Shown piece after piece: positions 1 to 5,956 of a DNA stretch of 8,220 nucleotides (position 1 is its first letter; each line of letters starts with the position of its first letter). A program made the translations under genes and the position numbers. Under the pieces are notes generated by a model. That model was not told where the DNA came from and made no database searches. It worked only from the letters and a program-made list of their open reading frames with translations. The stretch comes from Micrococcaceae bacterium UBA6021 (lineage in GTDB: Bacteria; Actinomycetota; Actinomycetes; Actinomycetales; Micrococcaceae), in the NCBI GenBank assembly GCA_002427975.1, contig DIZT01000327.1, positions 1 to 8,220 on the forward strand, read 5' to 3'.

Positions 1-53
1 ATGCCGGTGGATGCACCGGTGACCAGGGCTGTTGAATAGTCTGAAAAGGGCAT
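1..53 (-). CDS. Short-chain dehydrogenase/reductase (SDR), N-terminal fragment running off the window
   Basis: Read on the minus strand from the ATG at 53-51, the frame gives MPFSDYSTALVTGASTGI, where the last codon is cut by the window edge. A short polar start, a first beta strand (TALVTG) and then TGASTGI is the glycine-rich TGxxxGIG dinucleotide-binding motif at the very start of classical SDR enzymes, which are cytoplasmic NAD(P)H-dependent oxidoreductases. The start is supported by GGAG at 63-60, six bases upstream. The gene lies 76 bases beyond the stop of the MHS transporter, behind a hairpin terminator, so it may be a separate unit or receive read-through. Only 17 full codons are visible, so substrate, cofactor preference and catalytic Ser-Tyr-Lys residues cannot be judged. 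The motif position and ribosome binding site make a real gene much more likely than chance. Confidence 0.8.
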   Translation of the reverse strand, partial: MPFSDYSTALVTGASTG

Positions 54-59
54 GGAAGT

Positions 60-63
60 CTCC
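60..63 (-). promoter_or_regulatory. Ribosome binding site of the partial SDR gene
   Basis: GGAG on the minus strand, six bases before the ATG at 53-51. It decides the start of an otherwise very short coding fragment. Confidence 0.6.
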
Positions 64-98
64 AATAAGTGGGGTAGCGAAGATTCATCGGGCGTGGC

Positions 99-118
99 GA
101 CGGGGCCTGGGCCCCGTC
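99..118 (-). terminator. Hairpin terminator after the pxp-like/MHS transporter operon
   Basis: GACGGGGC (99-106), loop CTGG, GCCCCGTC (111-118) is a perfect 8-bp GC-rich inverted repeat. It begins 11 bases after the transporter stop codon on the minus strand. There is no U tract behind it, a common pattern for proposed terminators in actinobacteria. The stem is symmetrical and could act on either strand, but only minus-strand genes are seen here. It separates the transporter from the SDR gene. Confidence 0.65.
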
Positions 119-129
119 TCAGAAGTGGT

Positions 130-1470
130 TCAGGCGTCCCGGAGCGGAAGGTGCGCCCTGTCTTTCACGGTGCTGACCGCGGCCAGGGTCCCCAGTGCGG
201 TGACCACGGCATAGAAGGCGGGCATGTAGATGTTTCCGGTGGAGGAGATCAGCCAGGTCATCAGCAGCGGGGCGGTACCACCAAACAGTGCCGAGGAAAT
301 GTTGTATCCGAGTCCATAGGCCGAGTACCGCACCCGGGTGGGGAACAGCTCAACGATCAGGATGTGGATGACGGCGGTGTGGCCGGCGAAGACCACGGCC
401 ATGATGCTCGCACCGAGGATTGCCAGGGCCATGTTTCCGGTGGCAATCAGGGCATAAGCCGGAATTCCGACCACGGCCATCGCGATCGCAGATCCTGCAA
501 TCACCTTCTTGCGTCCGATGCGGTCGGAGAGGGCGCCCATGAAGGGGATGGCGATGCAGATGACCACCAGGCTGCAGGCTGTGACGAGGAGCGCTTCCCC
601 GATGGTGAAGTTGAGCTGCTTGCCCTTCAGGAAAGTGGGCATGTAGGAGAAGAGGACGTAGTAGCCGGAGCCGTTCATGAGCGGGATGAACAATGCGAGC
701 AGCATGGCGCGGCGGTGTTCGGCAGACGCGAAGGCTTCCTTCAGCGGGTTCTTGGACAGCCCGCCTTCTTCCTTCAGCTTTACGAAGTTCGGGGTGTCGC
801 TGATCGCCTTGCGGATGTACCAGCCGATGATGCCCATGGGGATGGCGACCAGGAAGGGAATGCGCCATGCGAACGAACCGAAGCCGCCGCCGTCGATCGC
901 TGCCTGGGTGAGCCAAGGGGACATGGAGTAGGCAACGAGGGTGCCGGTGAGAAGTGCGGCGAACGAGGCGATCTGAGCGTAGGAGGTGATGATGCCACGC
1001 TTGCCTTCCGGAGCGTGCTCGGCCAAGAAGGTCATGGCACCGGCGGCCTCACCGCCCACGGAGAAGCCCTGGATCAGCCGCAGGAGGATCAGGAGAACCG
1101 GCGCCGCGATACCGATCGCGGCGTAGCTCGGCAGGATGCCGATGCCGGCCGTCGCCGCGCTGATGAGCAGGATGACGAAGACGAGCAGTTTCTGGCGGCC
1201 GATGCGGTCACCCAGGTAGCCACAGACCACTGCGCCCAGCGGCCGGACGAAAAACGAAACAGCGTACCCGGCGAAGACAAACAGCAGTGCGTTGTCGGGG
1301 TTGCCGGGGGCTAGGAATACCAGGGCCAGGGTTCCTGCCATGAAGGCAAAAATTCCGTTGTCGTAGAGTTCTACGAAGATACCCACACAGCCGGCGGTAA
1401 CCACCTTGCGGGCCTGCCTGGCATCCAGGCGATTGTTCTGCGGACCAGCCGCTCGCATTGAGGTTGACAT
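130..1470 (-). CDS. MHS-family (metabolite:H+ symporter) major facilitator transporter
   Basis: A 446-residue inner-membrane secondary transporter with about 12 hydrophobic segments. The loop 2-3 signature GYLGDRIGRQK is at residues 84-94 and its repeat GALSDRIGRKK at 312-322. RLIQGFSVGGEAAG (131-144), followed by FLAEHAPEGKRG, and ELFPTRVRYSAYGLGYN near residue 375-390 are typical of the metabolite:H+ symporter branch that includes ProP, KgtP and ShiA. These move small acids, betaines or dicarboxylates with protons. In TM1 the usual EWYDFG-like motif reads ELYDNG (34-39). An in-frame ATG at 1509 would add 13 residues but has no good Shine-Dalgarno sequence, whereas AAGGA lies five bases before the ATG at 1470, so the shorter form is chosen. 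It is the last gene of the pxp-like unit, 48 bases after pxpC, which suggests it carries the substrate or product of that enzyme. The actual substrate cannot be read from the sequence. Confidence 0.9.
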   Translation of the reverse strand: MSTSMRAAGPQNNRLDARQARKVVTAGCVGIFVELYDNGIFAFMAGTLALVFLAPGNPDNALLFVFAGYAVSFFVRPLGAVVCGYLGDRIGRQKLLVFVILLISAATAGIGILPSYAAIGIAAPVLLILLRLIQGFSVGGEAAGAMTFLAEHAPEGKRGIITSYAQIASFAALLTGTLVAYSMSPWLTQAAIDGGGFGSFAWRIPFLVAIPMGIIGWYIRKAISDTPNFVKLKEEGGLSKNPLKEAFASAEHRRAMLLALFIPLMNGSGYYVLFSYMPTFLKGKQLNFTIGEALLVTACSLVVICIAIPFMGALSDRIGRKKVIAGSAIAMAVVGIPAYALIATGNMALAILGASIMAVVFAGHTAVIHILIVELFPTRVRYSAYGLGYNISSALFGGTAPLLMTWLISSTGNIYMPAFYAVVTALGTLAAVSTVKDRAHLPLRDA

Positions 1471-1475
1471 CTTAA

Positions 1476-1480
1476 TCCTT
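1476..1480 (-). promoter_or_regulatory. Ribosome binding site deciding the MHS transporter start
   Basis: AAGGA on the minus strand, five bases before the ATG at 1470-1468. The alternative upstream ATG at 1509 has only a poor GGAAG-like match about 15 bases away, next to the pxpC stop, so 1470 is preferred. Confidence 0.6.
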
Positions 1481-1518
1481 AATTGTTTTTGGTGACTGAG
1501 GCGGGACATGTCTGGATC

Positions 1519-2532
1519 TCAGCTTCCGGAGGCCGGTTTGAGTTCCCGCCAGCTTGCCGGGGCCCCCACGCCCAGCAAGCCGAAGACTGTATTTACCGAA
1601 GTGCGCAGTGCCTCAAGCTCGCGCATGGCAGCACGGTGCCCCGCTGTGGCCTCGGCCACGGTGACCTTGCGGAATCTGATGGTGTCGCCCGGCCTGGCTT
1701 GGGCCAGGACATCAAGCGAGCGACTGGTGACGACGGCGAGAACCGGGTATCCGGCCGTCACGCCGCGTCCCCGGTGAAGTACCAGGAGCTCTTCCCGGGA
1801 CGGGACCTCGATGGCCCCGACCGGAACTCCCCTTGAAAGGACTTCCGCTGTTGACTGACGTTCCGGAAGTGTTCCGCCGAGACGCAGGCCGATGTGGTTG
1901 CTCCGTCCACTCACGGTGTAGCTGGTGTTGAACAGGAGATCGGCGGTGTCCCCGAATTCGGCGACGTCCGGCCCGTCCGTGACGTCGATGACCGGGCTGT
2001 CGCTGGTCCCGGGGCGGGACAGTCCAAGCCGGAACAGTGGAAGGTCAAAGTACGGCTGCCTGATCGGGGGCACAGTTTTGCGGGCCCCCAGGACCGTGCC
2101 CTCCGAAAGTTTCAGCCCGAAGCCGACGACGGTGTCCGGCGCGCAGCTGCCCAGCAGCATCGGGGCGTCCAAGGCGCCGTGGACTGCGACGTAGGAGCGC
2201 AGCCCGGTATTCATGCCGCGCAGGACCACGGTTTCCCCGGCCAGGACCGAGACCGGTTCCCATTGCGGACATTTACGTCCGCCCACGGTAAAGGTAAGTG
2301 GCGCACCCGTGACGGCGATGAGCAGGTCTGCGTCTGCCCGCATCCGGAAATCCAGTGCCGTGACTTCGATCAGCGGATCGTTGTCCAGGTTGCCGGCCAG
2401 GATATTGGCTGCCCGTGCAGAAAACTGGTCCAAGGCCCCGTTCACGGGGAGCCCGTACCGCGACCCTTTGAACCGGCCCAGGTCTGTGACGACAGAGTGG
2501 CCGGCTTGCTGGATGGTCAGGGTCCCGCTCAT
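1519..2532 (-). CDS. pxpC: PxpC/KipA-like subunit of an ATP-dependent 5-oxoprolinase-type complex (divergent)
   Basis: A 337-residue cytoplasmic protein of the KipA / allophanate hydrolase subunit 2 fold, often mislabelled biotin-dependent carboxyltransferase. In characterised bacteria PxpC works with PxpA and PxpB to open 5-oxoproline to glutamate with ATP. Family landmarks are VTDLGR (15-20), GLPVNGALD (27-35), AANILAGN (41-48), LIAVTGAP (71-78), GLRSYVAVHGAL (110-121) followed by LLGS, and VPVGAIEVP (236-244). AQARPGDTIRF (277-287) lies near the C-terminus. Three usual signatures are altered: NGALD for SGAxD, SNHIG (211-215) for SDRMG, and HRGRGVTAGYP (253-263) for DRQTTGGYP. About 45 residues follow the last conserved strand, partly a helix rich in Ala, Arg and Glu. 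The ATG overlaps the pxpB stop by four bases (ATGA), so translation is probably coupled. The family call is firm; the substrate is uncertain. Confidence 0.88.
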   Translation of the reverse strand: MSGTLTIQQAGHSVVTDLGRFKGSRYGLPVNGALDQFSARAANILAGNLDNDPLIEVTALDFRMRADADLLIAVTGAPLTFTVGGRKCPQWEPVSVLAGETVVLRGMNTGLRSYVAVHGALDAPMLLGSCAPDTVVGFGLKLSEGTVLGARKTVPPIRQPYFDLPLFRLGLSRPGTSDSPVIDVTDGPDVAEFGDTADLLFNTSYTVSGRSNHIGLRLGGTLPERQSTAEVLSRGVPVGAIEVPSREELLVLHRGRGVTAGYPVLAVVTSRSLDVLAQARPGDTIRFRKVTVAEATAGHRAAMRELEALRTSVNTVFGLLGVGAPASWRELKPASGS

Positions 2533-3245
2533 GCGGATGCCGCCAGCTCAAGGCCTGCAAAGCGCTGGAACTCGGCGGCAGGCAACTCGTGGAACCGGAG
2601 CAGGTCGCCCGGCATGTAAGGAACCAGGGGCTGTTTGTCCGGATTCAGAACGGTCAGCGGCGTTTGGCCGATCACGCACCAGCCGCCAGGAGCTGAGGCC
2701 GGTGCGATCACTGCCTGCCGGCCTGCGACTGAAACCGCCCCGGCCGGCACAGAAAGCCTTGGGTCCTTTAGCCGGGGTACGGGCAGGGGGAAGTCCGGGC
2801 CGTCCATCATGGGTGAACCGGCCGGAGCCCCCAGGCACCGGATAACGTAGGACTTGGCAGTGTGGAGGGCAATGATCTCGGCAACGGAAAGCCCCTCGTG
2901 GTCCGCGACCTTCTGGAGGTCGGGTCCGTACTCGCCGCCGTAGACCACGGGGACGTCGAATTGCCGGGGCAGGCGGGCCGGGGCGCCGACATAATCCAGC
3001 TGGCGCATGCCCAGGAGGACAAAGGCCCTGATCTGGCGGGCGGATGTGACGTAGGGGTCGAACTCCACCAGCACCGAATCATAGGTGGGAACCGCGCCAT
3101 GCAGACCATCGACGTCGGCCGTCTCAAGCCATGCCGCCAACGCATGAACCGCGGCCCAGTTCCGCTCCCGGTCAGGGGAATTGGCGACGACGCGGAGGGC
3201 AGCGTCACCTGATTCATATACCTCGACAGGGGTTGCAGCGTTCAT
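2529..3245 (-). CDS. pxpB: PxpB/KipI-like subunit of an ATP-dependent 5-oxoprolinase-type complex (divergent)
   Basis: A 238-residue cytoplasmic protein of the KipI / allophanate hydrolase subunit 1 family, which pairs with PxpC in the 5-oxoprolinase complex. Recognisable blocks are GDAALRV (13-19), YDSVLVEFDP (55-64), VPVVYGGEYGPDL (98-110), GLSVAEIIALH (118-128), VPAGAVSVAGRQ (166-177) and APGGWCVIGQTPL (185-197). The highly conserved GFxPGFxYLxG segment that normally follows the EVI..H helix is replaced by LGAPAGSPMMDG (138-149). GIAGxQT reads SVAGRQA and SPGGWxxIGRTP reads APGGWCVIGQTP. The frame is open for 16 codons further upstream, to an ATG at 3293 inside pxpA. The ATG at 3245 is preferred because it lies one base after the pxpA stop, has GGAAG about 10 bases upstream, and matches the usual N-terminus. 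The annotation 'kinase A inhibitor' comes from Bacillus KipI and should not be assumed here. Confidence 0.88.
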   Translation of the reverse strand: MNAATPVEVYESGDAALRVVANSPDRERNWAAVHALAAWLETADVDGLHGAVPTYDSVLVEFDPYVTSARQIRAFVLLGMRQLDYVGAPARLPRQFDVPVVYGGEYGPDLQKVADHEGLSVAEIIALHTAKSYVIRCLGAPAGSPMMDGPDFPLPVPRLKDPRLSVPAGAVSVAGRQAVIAPASAPGGWCVIGQTPLTVLNPDKQPLVPYMPGDLLRFHELPAAEFQRFAGLELAASA

Positions 3246-3246
3246 C

Positions 3247-4035
3247 TCAGGCGGCTTCCGCTTTGGCTGCCAGCACCTGGGCGAGCGGGGCAATGGTAAC
3301 GCCGGCCGCGGTCAGCTCCCTGCGGATGAGGCGGGCCAGGTCCACGGCGCCCGGGTTGTCCCCATGCAGCAGGACGGTGTCCGCGACGACGGGGAGCTTC
3401 ACGCCTGACGCCGATTCGATGACCCCTTCGCAGACCATGCGGATGGTGCGGTCGATGATTGTTGCCGGGTCATGAATGACGGCGCCCGACTGGCTGCGCG
3501 GGACCAGGGTTCCGTCGTCCTCGTAGGCCCGGTCAGCGATGCCCACAATCGCAACGGGCAAACCGAGGCCAGCCGCGGCCTGCGCGAGCTCGCCGTCCTG
3601 GGCCAGGACAATCAAGTCCGGGCGGACGCGGTGGGCGGCATCAGCGACTGCGGCGGCGTAGTCGCTACGGGTGGCGACGAGGTTGCCCAGCCGCCCGTGC
3701 GGGGCGACGTGGGAAACGCGGGTCCCGTGGTAGGCGGCGAAGGCCGACAATGCCCCGATCTGGTAGAGGACGTCGTTGCGGACTTCATCCGCGGTGAGAT
3801 CCATGGCGCGCCGCCCAAAGCCACGCAGATCCGGGAAGCTGGGGTGTGCACCGATGCTGACGCCGCGCCGAACGCATTCTGCTACCGTGCGGTCCATGAT
3901 GTCCGGGTCTCCGGCGTGGAATCCGCAGGCGATATTCGCGCTGGAGACGATTTCGAGAAGTGCGCTGTCGTCACCCAGGGAGTAGGCACCGAAGCCTTCA
4001 CCGAGATCTGCCACAAGATCAATTGTGCGACCCAT
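3247..4035 (-). CDS. pxpA: PxpA/LamB-YcsF-family subunit of an ATP-dependent 5-oxoprolinase-type complex (divergent)
   Basis: A 262-residue protein of the LamB/YcsF family, a TIM-barrel-like deacetylase-related fold. In E. coli and B. subtilis the homologue is the A subunit of the ATP-dependent 5-oxoprolinase. Clear family blocks are DLGEGFGAY (10-18), SANIACGFHAGDP (32-44), IGAHPSFPDLRGFGRR (61-76), YQIGAL (91-96), ADRAYEDDGTLVPRSQSGAV (167-186) and LLHGDNPGA (222-230). Two usually near-invariant polar residues are missing: the Asn of DLNADLGE is Val8, and the Lys of VKPHGALYN is Ala111 within VAPHGRLGN (110-118). Length and all other blocks are normal, so this looks like a subfamily rather than decay. 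The ATG at 4035 has AGGAAGG eight bases upstream. This is the first gene of the pxp unit; its stop is one base before pxpB. Confidence is high for the family and low for 5-oxoproline as the true substrate. Confidence 0.9.
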   Translation of the reverse strand: MGRTIDLVADLGEGFGAYSLGDDSALLEIVSSANIACGFHAGDPDIMDRTVAECVRRGVSIGAHPSFPDLRGFGRRAMDLTADEVRNDVLYQIGALSAFAAYHGTRVSHVAPHGRLGNLVATRSDYAAAVADAAHRVRPDLIVLAQDGELAQAAAGLGLPVAIVGIADRAYEDDGTLVPRSQSGAVIHDPATIIDRTIRMVCEGVIESASGVKLPVVADTVLLHGDNPGAVDLARLIRRELTAAGVTIAPLAQVLAAKAEAA

Positions 4036-4177
4036 AGTGTGTGCCTTCCTTCGTTGTGTACTTGCCTGTGGTGCTCCCTATGGGGAGCTGGAAAACGTTG
4101 GGGGCAGCTGCTGCCGCCTCGTGCTATTCAAGGGTGGCACCGTGCGCTGCCCCACACAAAGACGTAATCCGTGTCAC
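4036..4177 (-). promoter_or_regulatory. Leader/promoter region of the pxp-like operon, with palindromes
   Basis: Non-coding stretch between the ABC-unit terminator and pxpA; any promoter of the pxp unit should lie here. I see no convincing -35/-10 pair on the minus strand. It holds three short palindromes: GCTCCC-TATG-GGGAGC (4073-4088), GGCAGC-T-GCTGCC (4103-4115, perfect) and CCGTG-T-CACGG (4169-4179, overlapping the terminator stem). An AACGTT core at 4094-4099 resembles the centre of LacI-type operators, but the flanks do not match the usual TGNNAACGTTNNCA form. These could be operators or leader hairpins. In DNA this GC-rich some short palindromes are expected by chance. Confidence 0.35.
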
Positions 4178-4211
4178 GGGATAGGCCCCGGTTATGACCT
4201 GGGCCCATCCC
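4178..4211 (-). terminator. Hairpin terminator after the ABC transporter operon
   Basis: Two 14-base arms (4211-4198 and 4191-4178 on the minus strand) flank a six-base loop, TCATAA. The stem has 12 Watson-Crick pairs, one G-U and one A-G mismatch. It begins seven bases after the TAG of the second permease. No U tract follows, as with the hairpin at 99-118. It marks the boundary between the ABC importer and the pxp-like unit. Confidence 0.65.
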
Positions 4212-4217
4212 AAGCGC

Positions 4218-5033
4218 CTAGCGCAGGGCTTTGCGCAGGCCCATGACACGCTCGACGACGACCACCACGGCGAGGGAGATCAGGATAAGAATCACCGACA
4301 GTGCCGCGACGGCCGCGTCGGCAGAGTTTTCCACGTACCGCAGGACCTGCACGGGCAGCGTCGGCAGCCCTGACTCGGCAACAAACAGCGAGATGACTGC
4401 TTCGTCGAAGGAGACGATGAACGCTATGACGCCTCCGGCTATGACCCCCGGCTGGATGATTGGAAGGGTAATTCGCCGGAAGGCGGTCCAGGACCCTGCT
4501 CCCAGGATCCGTGCCGCCGCTTCACACGAGGTGTCAGTGGTGGCCAGGCTCATCATTGTTGTCCTGATCACGAACGGGATGGTGATGGCCACGTGCCCGA
4601 TAATGATTCCCGCATAAGTGTTAGTGAGCTTCAGGGGACCGAACAGCAGAACCATGCCCAAAGCGAGAACGATGCTCGGAATAAGCAGCGGAGAGAGGAA
4701 GAAGGACTGCACGACGCCCTTCGCTTTGAACTCGAACCTGTCCAGGGCCAGTGCCGCCGGAACGCCAAGGGCCAGGACCACGACGGTGACGATCACTGCG
4801 ACGATGATGCTTACCCGCATGCCGTTCATGAACGTGCTTTCCTCCGGCAGCATCCCGTACCACTTGAGGGTGAACCCTTCAGGCGGGAACGACAGGTACT
4901 GGTTGGATGCGAAGGAGACAACAAAGACGATCAGCAGCGGAGCCAGGAGGAACAGGTAGAGCAGGAATACGAGGATCCCGAACGCCGGCTTGGCGGGGTT
5001 GAACCGCGGTTTGAAAAGGCGGGCCTCAGACAT
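4218..5033 (-). CDS. ABC importer inner-membrane permease, PotC-type
   Basis: A 271-residue integral membrane protein with about six helices, near residues 19-41, 74-97, 108-131, 142-165, 195-217 and 243-264. The cytoplasmic EAA loop is at 171-196 (EAAARILGAGSWTAF, then RRITLPIIQPG), the site that docks on the ATPase. Sequence and length fit the second permease of polyamine/opine/2-aminoethylphosphonate-type importers (BPD_transp_1 family). It would pair with the upstream permease to form the channel. The ATG lies two bases after the upstream stop, with GGAGG six bases before it, so the genes are coupled. It is the last gene of the importer unit and is followed at once by a hairpin terminator. 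The transported substrate cannot be derived from the permease. Confidence 0.92.
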   Translation of the reverse strand: MSEARLFKPRFNPAKPAFGILVFLLYLFLLAPLLIVFVVSFASNQYLSFPPEGFTLKWYGMLPEESTFMNGMRVSIIVAVIVTVVVLALGVPAALALDRFEFKAKGVVQSFFLSPLLIPSIVLALGMVLLFGPLKLTNTYAGIIIGHVAITIPFVIRTTMMSLATTDTSCEAAARILGAGSWTAFRRITLPIIQPGVIAGGVIAFIVSFDEAVISLFVAESGLPTLPVQVLRYVENSADAAVAALSVILILISLAVVVVVERVMGLRKALR

Positions 5034-5035
5034 GG

Positions 5036-5956
5036 CTAGCCTCCAATCTTTTTGGTGAGGCGCTGGTAAACGGCAATGATCAGGCCGAACAGGATCAGCA
5101 GGATGACGGAGAGTGCCGCGGCGAATGGCCAGTTGAGCAGCCCGGTGGTCTGATCGTAGACTTCCGTTGCAAGTACCTGGACACTGCCGCCGCCGAGGAG
5201 GCGAGGGGTGATGAAAGTACTGATCGACAACACAAACACCAGCAGGAACGCGGTAAGGATGCCGGGAAGGCTCAACGGAATTGTGACCCTGGTGAAAACC
5301 TGCAGTTTGCTCGCGCCCAGGGATCCGGCCGCTTCTTCCAGTTGGGGGCTGAGCCGCCCAAAGCCGGAGATCATGGCGAGGATGGCATAAGGCATAAAAA
5401 TCTCAACCAGACCAATGGTTACGCCCGTCATGTTGTTAGTCAGCTTGAGCGGCGTATCAATCAGGCCCATTCCCTTCAGCGAGGAGTTCACCAGGCCGTT
5501 CGTGCCTAGGATGACCATCCACCCGTACGTCCGCACAACAGCCGAGGTCAGCAGCGGTGCGATAGCAATGGCCATGAGAAGCCCGCGGTATTTACTGGTG
5601 CTCCGGGCAAGGAACAGCGCCACCGGATAGGACACCAGGACGCAGAGCAACCCCACGGTGACGCCCATCTGGAAGGTATCCAGGGTGACCCGCCAGTAGT
5701 ACGGATCGGTCAGCGGCTGGATGTAAGTGTCCAGCGTGAACGTTTCCTCGATGACGCCGTCAGGCGCACCTCGGTTGAACGACATCCGGATCATGTAGGC
5801 CAGCGGGAAAACGAAGCTCACCAGCAACCCGAGGAGGCCCGGCAGCAGGAGGACGAGGTAGGTCCGGCGGTTCCGGCGTCGGCTGGCCAGTTCCAGATCT
5901 CCTTCAGCAGCGCCGGCCCGGCGGACGGCCGGGGTCTGTGTCTTGGTGACGGTCAC
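5036..5956 (-). CDS. ABC importer inner-membrane permease, PotB-type
   Basis: A 306-residue membrane protein with a charged cytoplasmic N-terminus (about 32 residues, rich in Arg) and six predicted helices near 33-55, 95-117, 127-149, 176-198, 232-251 and 276-297. The EAA coupling loop is EEAAGSLGASKLQVFTRV (207-224) followed by TIPLSLPG. The large extracytoplasmic stretch between helices 1 and 2 (about 56-94) is typical of PotB/HisM-like permeases of the spermidine/putrescine class. The start is GTG at 5956, overlapping the ATPase stop by four bases (GTGA), with AAGGA about 11 bases upstream. It forms the heterodimeric channel with the next permease. Confidence 0.92.
   Translation of the reverse strand: MTVTKTQTPAVRRAGAAEGDLELASRRRNRRTYLVLLLPGLLGLLVSFVFPLAYMIRMSFNRGAPDGVIEETFTLDTYIQPLTDPYYWRVTLDTFQMGVTVGLLCVLVSYPVALFLARSTSKYRGLLMAIAIAPLLTSAVVRTYGWMVILGTNGLVNSSLKGMGLIDTPLKLTNNMTGVTIGLVEIFMPYAILAMISGFGRLSPQLEEAAGSLGASKLQVFTRVTIPLSLPGILTAFLLVFVLSISTFITPRLLGGGSVQVLATEVYDQTTGLLNWPFAAALSVILLILFGLIIAVYQRLTKKIGG

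Noticed and set aside
1..39. Plus-strand reading MPVDAPVTRAVE followed by a stop, as the 3' end of a convergent gene
   Set aside because: The minus strand over the same bases gives an SDR N-terminus with a ribosome binding site, which explains the region better.
52..1314. 420-residue open frame on the plus strand
   Set aside because: It is a shadow of the MHS transporter: Gly/Asp/Glu/His-rich, without hydrophobic segments or a known domain. The opposite strand encodes a clear membrane protein.
1519..3245. Urea amidolyase / biotin-dependent carboxyltransferase annotation for pxpB-pxpC
   Set aside because: No biotin carboxylase, AMKM biotin attachment motif or allophanate hydrolase amidase is present; the pxpA neighbour fits the 5-oxoprolinase-type complex instead.
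2529..3245. KipI sporulation kinase inhibitor role
   Set aside because: That role is described for Bacillus; this is not a spore-former context and the linkage to pxpA and transporters favours metabolism.
3472..4167. 231-residue plus-strand open frame covering the pxpA start
   Set aside because: It is antisense to pxpA, has composition typical of a GC-rich shadow frame and no motif.
4036..4177. TTGAAT at 4127-4132 on the minus strand as a -35 box
   Set aside because: No acceptable -10 hexamer is found 16-19 bases downstream.
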